A DNA stretch of 64,000 bases, taken from NCBI GenBank assembly GCA_025267735.1, contig CM046307.1, positions 48,279,395-48,343,394 on the forward strand, written 5' to 3'. The translations under genes were made by a program, and so were the position numbers. The notes beneath the pieces are model-generated. The model searched no databases, was not told the origin of the DNA, and saw only the letters and a program-made list of their open reading frames with translations. The stretch comes from Mactra quadrangularis. Lineage: Eukaryota > Mollusca > Bivalvia > Venerida > Mactridae. Shown here piece after piece: positions 58,301-64,000 of this stretch (positions are counted from its first letter, which is position 1; the number at the start of each line of letters is the position of its first letter).

Positions 58301-61300
58301 TCTGTTAGATAACTAATAAATAAAGGGGTATTAACACGCCTGCTTAACTAACAATGTGACACTTGCATAATCTAGGGGTCATTTTCCTACCAAATACTGA
58401 CCATTTAAATTGAATCTATTGAAAATATTTGATGAAACTACAAAATTACTCAAAAACAAAAAGTAGACGCGTCACATGATACATTTTTAATGTTAAATTG
58501 TAAATGTGGTACAAGTTTTAGTGTTTTGAAACAAATTAAAATATTTTGGAGGATTACAGTTTTCAGTCTTTTCACTTAATAATAGGTTATTCATTAATTT
58601 TAGTGTAAGATCGTTTTTTTTTTCATTTTACCAAGTGTGCTCAGGAAACATATTTTCAAGAATGGCATAGCCACAAGTAAAAATGTAATTTTCTGAGCTC
58701 ACAAGTTGAAATAAAACCATCTAATTCTAAAATCAATGAACATTGTGTTTCTTTTATGCTTTTTTCTGTGTTCTTTTAGATCTAAAAATATTTAAAACAA
58801 ATGTAAAACAACCATCATTTGCTCTCTAATATGATGCCATTTATCTATATATATATAGTGACGTCATTTTGAATTTATAATTTTAACTACCATGAAAAAT
58901 AAGAATACAAGATTATGTATGTTTCGCCTCTTATTTTCCTTGAATAAAACCTCCTTTAACAATAAAACATAAAACATGAAAGATCAACTATATCCTTACT
59001 TGTAATAATAGAGGTATAAATGTTTCTATCTCTAATATCTGGGCTGCTTCTTCCATCATAATATTGTCAAACTGTAATATATATACACTTTAGAGTTAAA
59101 CAACTTAACATTCAACAAGGTTATACAGATAAGTTCAACTTTAAAGACCATCTTGGATATTACAAAATCAGGCAATGTTAGATAATTTTCAAGTCCAAAA
59201 TGCTTAATTTGAAGAGACAAAGATTAAGAGTGTTCTGCTATTAGGTCCTCCCATTTTGATGGTCCCAATGAAAAGAGAGGTTAGTGATCTAATCAGAAGA
59301 ATTTTACAGTATTAACTATTAAATTACATGTATTAATTGATCAAAGAGGGAAGGGAGGAAAAGGGGGCAGGGAGGAGACAGAAAGGCTGCTTGGTCTATA
59401 CTAAGCTTATATACAATCACTTATATATACATGAAAGCTCATCATGACAATGAGACATGACAAGATCAAGTTATATAATCATTGAACAAGTTAAGCAAAT
59501 CTAGATAATATCAAATTATGTATGGTACTTTAAACCAATTTTTACTTTTTTCAGTCATACTGTATCAGTCACCATTCCTACTCATTGTTCTTGCGGTGGC
59601 TTAGAACTCTTAATCTAAGATTTTAATCAGTACATAGCACACCCCTTATCCAGTGGCTACTCTACCTAATACAGTAATAGACATCACAATGGCTGCAGAA
59701 CCTGTTACATATCTAAACTAAGGTATGTTGGTCCTATCTGGAAATCAAACCCAATATCTCTGTATTGGCAGTCAGATGTTCTACAGACTGACTTAAACCA
59801 GAAATGTTCCAAGTCAATCACAAGTACATCATTACCTTAAATCCCACATTAACAAGATCTCTGCGTTTCAAAGCAGCATGTGTACAAGTCATAGCTATAA
59901 TCTTTGCTTCTTTTATCAACAAATAATCAGCTCTGTCTGATCCACTTCTCAATAATTCAAAGGCACGATATTCCTACAATAAAATCATTGCATTAGAAAT
60001 CATACACACAATTATATACAAACACACTAACTGGTATTACTAGCAAGGGCATAGTACAAAGAATCTGTTATGCCTTGTAGGTATAGGCAAGTGAAATTTC
60101 ACCTTCTCAACCTGATTTCAGATAGTATTTTCTCTATTTATGCTCAGATTGTTATTAATCAGGTATGTGAGTGTAGGTATAACATTGGCATCAAATGAAA
60201 CCACTAGTGACAAAGTTGAATATGAATAAAAAGCAGTTAAAAATCTGTTCACTTCAGATATTTTTCAGCATGTATATCCTTTATTCAATTTTAGGATGTA
60301 TTAGTTAATCATTAAAATAGACGGCATATTTTCACAAATCACGAAGATTTTCATTGATCAGTAAACTATCATTCAGTCCAATAATAAATCCATTGTGCTG
60401 GACCAAACGTCTAGTGTTAATGAGAGTTTGTTGTGAAGACTGCATACATTATTTAGTCAGTTGTAAAATATTACATAAGTTAAAGTTTCTTGTTATATTG
60501 TCATGCCAACTTAAAATAAAAAATATTCTTATATTATAATAAAACAGATAATAAAAGTTAAAGTTAAAATGTGGTTTAAAGTCTGCTTCCATATACATGT
60601 TCGGCCGACTTAACACTCTTGTACAATAACTCCTGATCACTGAAATCACCCTCAGACAGGCGATCCCTCACAGTACCCATTTACACCTGGGTGGAGTGGA
60701 ACAATTGTAGGTGAATTTCTTGCTCAAGGAAATTAACAGTGCCCCAGTGGCGATCAAACCCAGGACCTCTCGATCCCTAAGCGCGCGTCCTTCCACTGGA
60801 CCACTGCTCCTATAATTTTAAGACCTAAAGTATACTAATTATGAATACCTCAGAAGTACAGTAAAAAACAATACCTCAAGCTGTGAGAATATCTTCTTGA
60901 TATGTCTAAAACAACCTTCAGCAATGTCCATGTCTTCTGTATAATTTCTACCTTTAAATAAAGGAGGTGGGGCATTCTTGAAGTACTCAGTAAAGGGAAA
61001 TAACTCTTTAATCTTCTCTGTTGTTTTGTCCTGTAATATGTACAGTGGAGTGAAATATTGTATTTTATAGTTTGCTGAGGATAACATGAGACATTGATTA
61101 CATACAATATCATTAAGTTTTATCTCATTTTATCCTAAATGACCAATGGCACAGTTTCTTTACAAATAAACATGAAACTACAAGTTTTCTCTAATCCAAA
61201 AAATTATATTATACTTTATCTATCTGGCAAAAATGACTGGTCAATACAAAAGTCATCTGAACGTGACATCTTCGCAATGCCATGAGATCTTATGACAGTA

Positions 61301-63659
61301 ATCAATAGGATATATGTTTTAACATAAAACAACGCATCTTCTAAATGACCTCAAATGTCCCACTTTTCTAAAAATCAAAGCGCTGAATGCACTGAATTTG
61401 TTCGGGTTTAAAAAGTAAAATGAGATTTCCAGCTCCAACAACGTTTGTAAAGAGAGAACAGTTCAATGATATTAGTTTGATCGGTAGGACAGCATTGTTC
61501 CGGTTCAAAACACTTCAAACAATCAACCTATAGATGCCGCAGGTTAACCGGACAGGCAAACACAACATTTGATTTGTTGTTGCATAATCACAACATTTCA
61601 AGAGGTTCATTCTTAGAACAATGCAATAATTGCTGCTTTAAAGTTATCATTTATGCATATTTATTCTACTGCATCTGTATGTTTAAATAAATAAAGTCCA
61701 CTATTCAGACATCATCCTAAGCCATCAACTATGATCTTTAAACTTTTCCTATAGAACCATTCTATTACATAAGATGATGTAACATCTCTACTGACAACTG
61801 GCACAAACGACGGGTCGTGACTGAATAGTTGATACCATTCTATCACATAATACAACGTAAAGAGCTCAACTGAGACGCTAAACTCATTAGCTATAATACA
61901 TGCCCTTCAGTATAGACCAATTAACAAGTGTATTTCAGGAATTATTGCACCTGTCATAGCAGACCATCATTTTGAATTGCTCTATACCTATCTACTGAGG
62001 GACTACTTCTGGATTCGGTAAATTTTCAAAGTGGGAAAAGGACTGAAATATGGTAAATATATTTGTTCAGGTCACGTCCCGAACAAATAAAAACAAGCTA
62101 AAATGACACAAAATATTAGTATACCTTTAATTTTCTTATTTTACTAAGAAACTCCTCCCATCTAGCCAGTACTTGATATATATAGAAATATCCAGCAGTC
62201 TCACAAGTATAGGAAACATCTCCAGGTACTTTTAAACTTTCCTGTAACCTTCCTACTTCCTGTAGTAACTCAAGTCTCTGAGCCAGTACATAGTTTACAC
62301 GTCCATAACGACTGTAATCTTTCTCTGTTTCTAACGACTCCTCACCGTGACCAAGACGTAACAAATGACGCTCGTCAATATCTAGAGCCATGATCTTCTC
62401 AAACAGTTGATTCAATGCCTGTATAATACAATTTTTTATGATAGGGTTTAATGCTGTAGCAACACATTTTATAGGTTATATTAAGGTGGTCAGTCAACCT
62501 ACTCACCATTCCTGGTAAGGCTAAATCTCTGGATTTAGCCCAGAGATTTGGCTGTTAACCAGATACTAGGCTTATACTTTTCATCAGTGAATGACAACTG
62601 CCCTCTACCTGAATCACTGGTAGAAAACCTAGGACCCCTGGATCAATAGACTGGTGTGTTACCGACTACCTAGTCTGGCCACTTGTATAATACAATAATG
62701 GTGTAATATGCCAAGTACGAAAATAAATATAAATAACATTTAGACATCGATCAACGTAGTTTTTCAAAGAGATTTTTTTAAGTCCAAGTATTTTCAATGT
62801 GTATAAGCTGTTAACTGTGTAAGTGCATCTGTATTGTATTGAATATTGTACTGTATCATCTCAACAAATCCAAAGATCTCAAAATGATAATCTCTCTACC
62901 TTTATAACAGATTTGACAAGATTAAACGTTCCTGATATAATTTTGCAGTGTTAAAATACGTCAAAAACTGTTTTGAAATATATTCCAATATGCATAACCC
63001 GTAGTGCAAAATTTCACAATATGAGTCAGTATTTTTGTACACACATAAAGCATGGATTAATGCATGTGCATTGCATTTGCTACATGCATATGAGTATTTT
63101 CAAATGATCTCTCATCCAAAATTTTGAATGACTTGTGTAAAATGGACTATGTTTTAGAAAAATGCATACTTTAAATTGGACTTATGAAGATAATTATTCT
63201 CTCGTCTGACAAAATATTTAACATTTTAAAGCGAAATAAGATTATTTCAACTTTTCAACACATTTTAACATGATATATTCAAACATTTAAATTTCAGATT
63301 CTGATAAAAAAACAATCAGTACCGCAAATAACTACAAAATCAGTCCATGGAAAAACAAACCAGTTAAAACCGTATGAATTTGTATTGCAAATTTAACCAG
63401 TATATTGGTTAACCATTAGATCCTAATATGATTACATAGTAATCCATGTATATAAATGGTATACAAAAGATGTCTTACCTGGTTAGAATGTGTAACAATC
63501 AATGTTCTTTGATCAGGAAAGTTATGATATATATTAGATATAATCTGTACAGCTACATCAGTTTTCCCTGTACCAGGTGGACCTACAACCATTGTTAAAC
63601 CTGGTTGCATACCAGCTTTAATTGCTTCAATCTGCGTAGGTGTAAATCTTATACTGTTC
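49347..63659 (-). CDS. AQR: Aquarius (intron-binding spliceosomal helicase), C-terminal part
   Basis: A nuclear SF1 RNA helicase of the spliceosome that contacts the intron upstream of the branch site. Exons on the minus strand: 63659-63479, 62418-62125, 61030-60875, 59973-59836, 59071-59000, 57667-57480, 56759-56588, 55740-55570, 54766-54681, 54231-54120, 53328-53266, 50378-50256, 49397-49347. All have AG/GT borders and joining phases (1807 nt, about 601 aa plus stop). Motifs: Walker [10 protein letters not shown] in the first exon here, motif II EEAAQ, motif [22 protein letters not shown], and motif [11 protein letters not shown]. It is the helicase half only; the N-terminal half lies past the window's right edge, and the first visible exon begins one base into a codon. 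The C-terminus is short, ending lysine-rich ([11 protein letters not shown]), unlike the long acidic tail remembered for the human protein. Confidence 0.96.
50818..53189. mobile_element. GGCC-ended element with TTA duplication (Harbinger-like)
   Basis: Left GGCCTAAAAAAAAAATAGTT. The right end, read inverted, is GGCCTAAACAAAAAATAGGT. Flanking TTA is present on both sides (50815-50817 and 53190-53192). A 3-bp TTA duplication with GGCC ends suits PIF/Harbinger. The inverted similarity continues imperfectly for tens of bases (GGTTTC, GGTCGG words) to poly-A/T runs. The interior has no transposase frame, but 51800-52800 is related to 31140-31850. In AQR intron between 53266 and 50378. Confidence 0.65.
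53452..53713 (-). mobile_element. CGTCC-containing short element, copy 2
   Basis: The reverse complement of 45534-45811 over its length: AAGTAAATCTGTGAGCTAAT, ATGCGACAAACAGGAAGTAG, ACGGACGGTCGGACGGACGG, ATACCCCCCTCTTCTTCG. Right-end homology stops at about 53713. Confidence 0.7.
55130..55350 (+). repeat. SINE family D, good copy
   Basis: Box A TGGTCCAGTGG and box B GGTTCGATCCC are both canonical. The body includes CTACTCCAACCAGGTGAAAA and GTGATTTCAGTGATCTGAAG, and the 3' end is GAAGCAGACTTAAACCACA. Inverted copy at 60575-60815, decayed copy at 47465-47660. Confidence 0.75.
55845..56035 (-). repeat. SINE family B, minus copy
   Basis: Plus-strand words CTCTAGATTTAGCTGTTAAC, GTCAGTGACTGAAAACTG and CTGGAATCGAACCC are the complements of the family B body and B box. 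Confidence 0.65.
56995..57436. mobile_element. 442-bp element with ATACCCCCACC ends
   Basis: Inverted ends ATACCCCCACC and GGTGGGGGTAT. It shares CTCCTATATA(C/G)CCCCC with the repeats at 4390-4690 and 6300-6595 and has two internal similar modules (GACATTTGACCCCATG / TGACCTCTTTTATTGGC). In an AQR intron. Confidence 0.55.
57983..58230. mobile_element. pogo/Tigger-like fragment
   Basis: The left end is CACTGGAACCTCGCTTAA after TA, typical of pogo-type ends. Repeated CCACCCCG, GACCCCGCTAAAAA words follow. The opposite end was not found. A 173-codon minus-strand frame over this area (58300-57779) is judged non-genic. Confidence 0.5.
60575..60815 (-). repeat. SINE family D, minus copy
   Basis: Complement of 55130-55350: GTCTGCTTCCATATACATGT, CTGAAATCACC, CACCTGGGTGGAGTGGAAC, CACTGGACCACTGCTCC (box A complement). 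Confidence 0.7.
62480..62685 (-). repeat. SINE family B, minus copy
   Basis: Plus-strand words AGGCTAAATCTCTGGATTTA, TTTGGCTGTTAACCAG and GACAACTGCCCT complement the family B 3' part and body. Confidence 0.6.
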
Positions 63660-63706
63660 CTATAAATAACATCAGTCATTTATTAGATATATTTTTAGTA
63701 GTAAGT

Positions 63707-64000
63707 AGGGCTGTCACGATACATCAGAAGCGTATCGCGATATATTGCAATACGCTGGCTTTGTATCGCGATACGTAGAATCTAGCCCCTTTAAGTATTT
63801 ACGTCATTTAGGACTGTGACGCATCCCAATCGGTTAAATTCTTGTAACTTAAGGTTAGATTGAATGAACAATGGAAAAACTGACGTTTAGCTTCTTTTAT
63901 TTCGCAAAGGGAAGAATTTTCCAATAAAATAAAAAATATCACAAAATACCGGTACGTTAAAATGGTACCACGGTACGTATTGCTGCAGCTGCATATTGCA
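63707..64000. repeat. Repeat with clustered TATCGCGATA palindromes, cut by window edge
   Basis: Begins GTAGGGCTGTCACGATAC and contains GTATCGCGATAT and GTATCGCGATAC (63730-63775), then CCGGTACG and GGTACCACGGTACG near the right edge. It resembles terminal zones of hAT-type MITEs. It is in the AQR intron and incomplete. Confidence 0.45.

Overview
The window is eukaryotic nuclear DNA. It is AT-rich, with intron-split genes, GT-AG splice sites and dense small transposons and tRNA-derived SINEs. A divergent intronless nicotinic-receptor-like gene, a Steamer-like (Mag lineage) LTR retrotransposon and a CGTCC-rich short repeat together suggest a lophotrochozoan, most likely a bivalve mollusc. The species is not determined.

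Four protein genes were resolved. (1) Minus strand, 32619 to 1549: SLC38A9, the lysosomal amino-acid sensor/transporter that signals to mTORC1. Joining 14 coding exons gives exactly 549 codons plus stop. Its tenth coding position is occupied by three tandem homologous 107-nt exons (14619-14725, 12617-12723, 11763-11869). Each encodes an alternative version of transmembrane helix 6, and frame arithmetic permits only one per mRNA. (2) Plus strand, 7232-8578: an intronless Cys-loop receptor gene (448 aa) nested antisense in the SLC38A9 intron just after the last alternative exon. (3) Plus strand, 32792-44857: phosphoglucomutase 1, 11 exons, 563 aa, complete. It is head-to-head with SLC38A9 across a 172-bp shared promoter interval. 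(4) Minus strand, 63659 to 49347: the C-terminal 13 exons (about 600 codons) of the spliceosomal helicase Aquarius (AQR); its 5' part lies beyond the right edge.

The remainder is introns and a 4.5-kb intergenic gap between the converging ends of PGM1 and AQR, filled with mobile DNA. Most notable is a 4.58-kb Mag/Steamer-type LTR element (22251-26830). It has identical 163-bp LTRs, a 5-bp target duplication, a tRNA-Leu-type primer site and a nearly intact gag-pol frame, and it sits in the B-box of a SINE. Others are a 1.6-kb element packed with GTACAC-type subterminal repeats (20543-22179), a fold-back element with 294-bp arms and an 8-bp target duplication (34733-35949), a 387-bp MITE with a 9-bp target duplication (16197-16583), a GGCC-ended element with TTA duplications (50818-53189), pogo/Tc1-like MITEs and several SINE families.

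Functionally, the unspliced genes are housekeeping (sugar-phosphate metabolism, splicing, nutrient sensing). The most interesting biology is the TM6 exon cassette of SLC38A9: in this transporter fold TM1 and TM6 line the substrate site, so exon choice could change what the sensor recognises. That functional reading is inference from sequence; transcripts are needed to show it.
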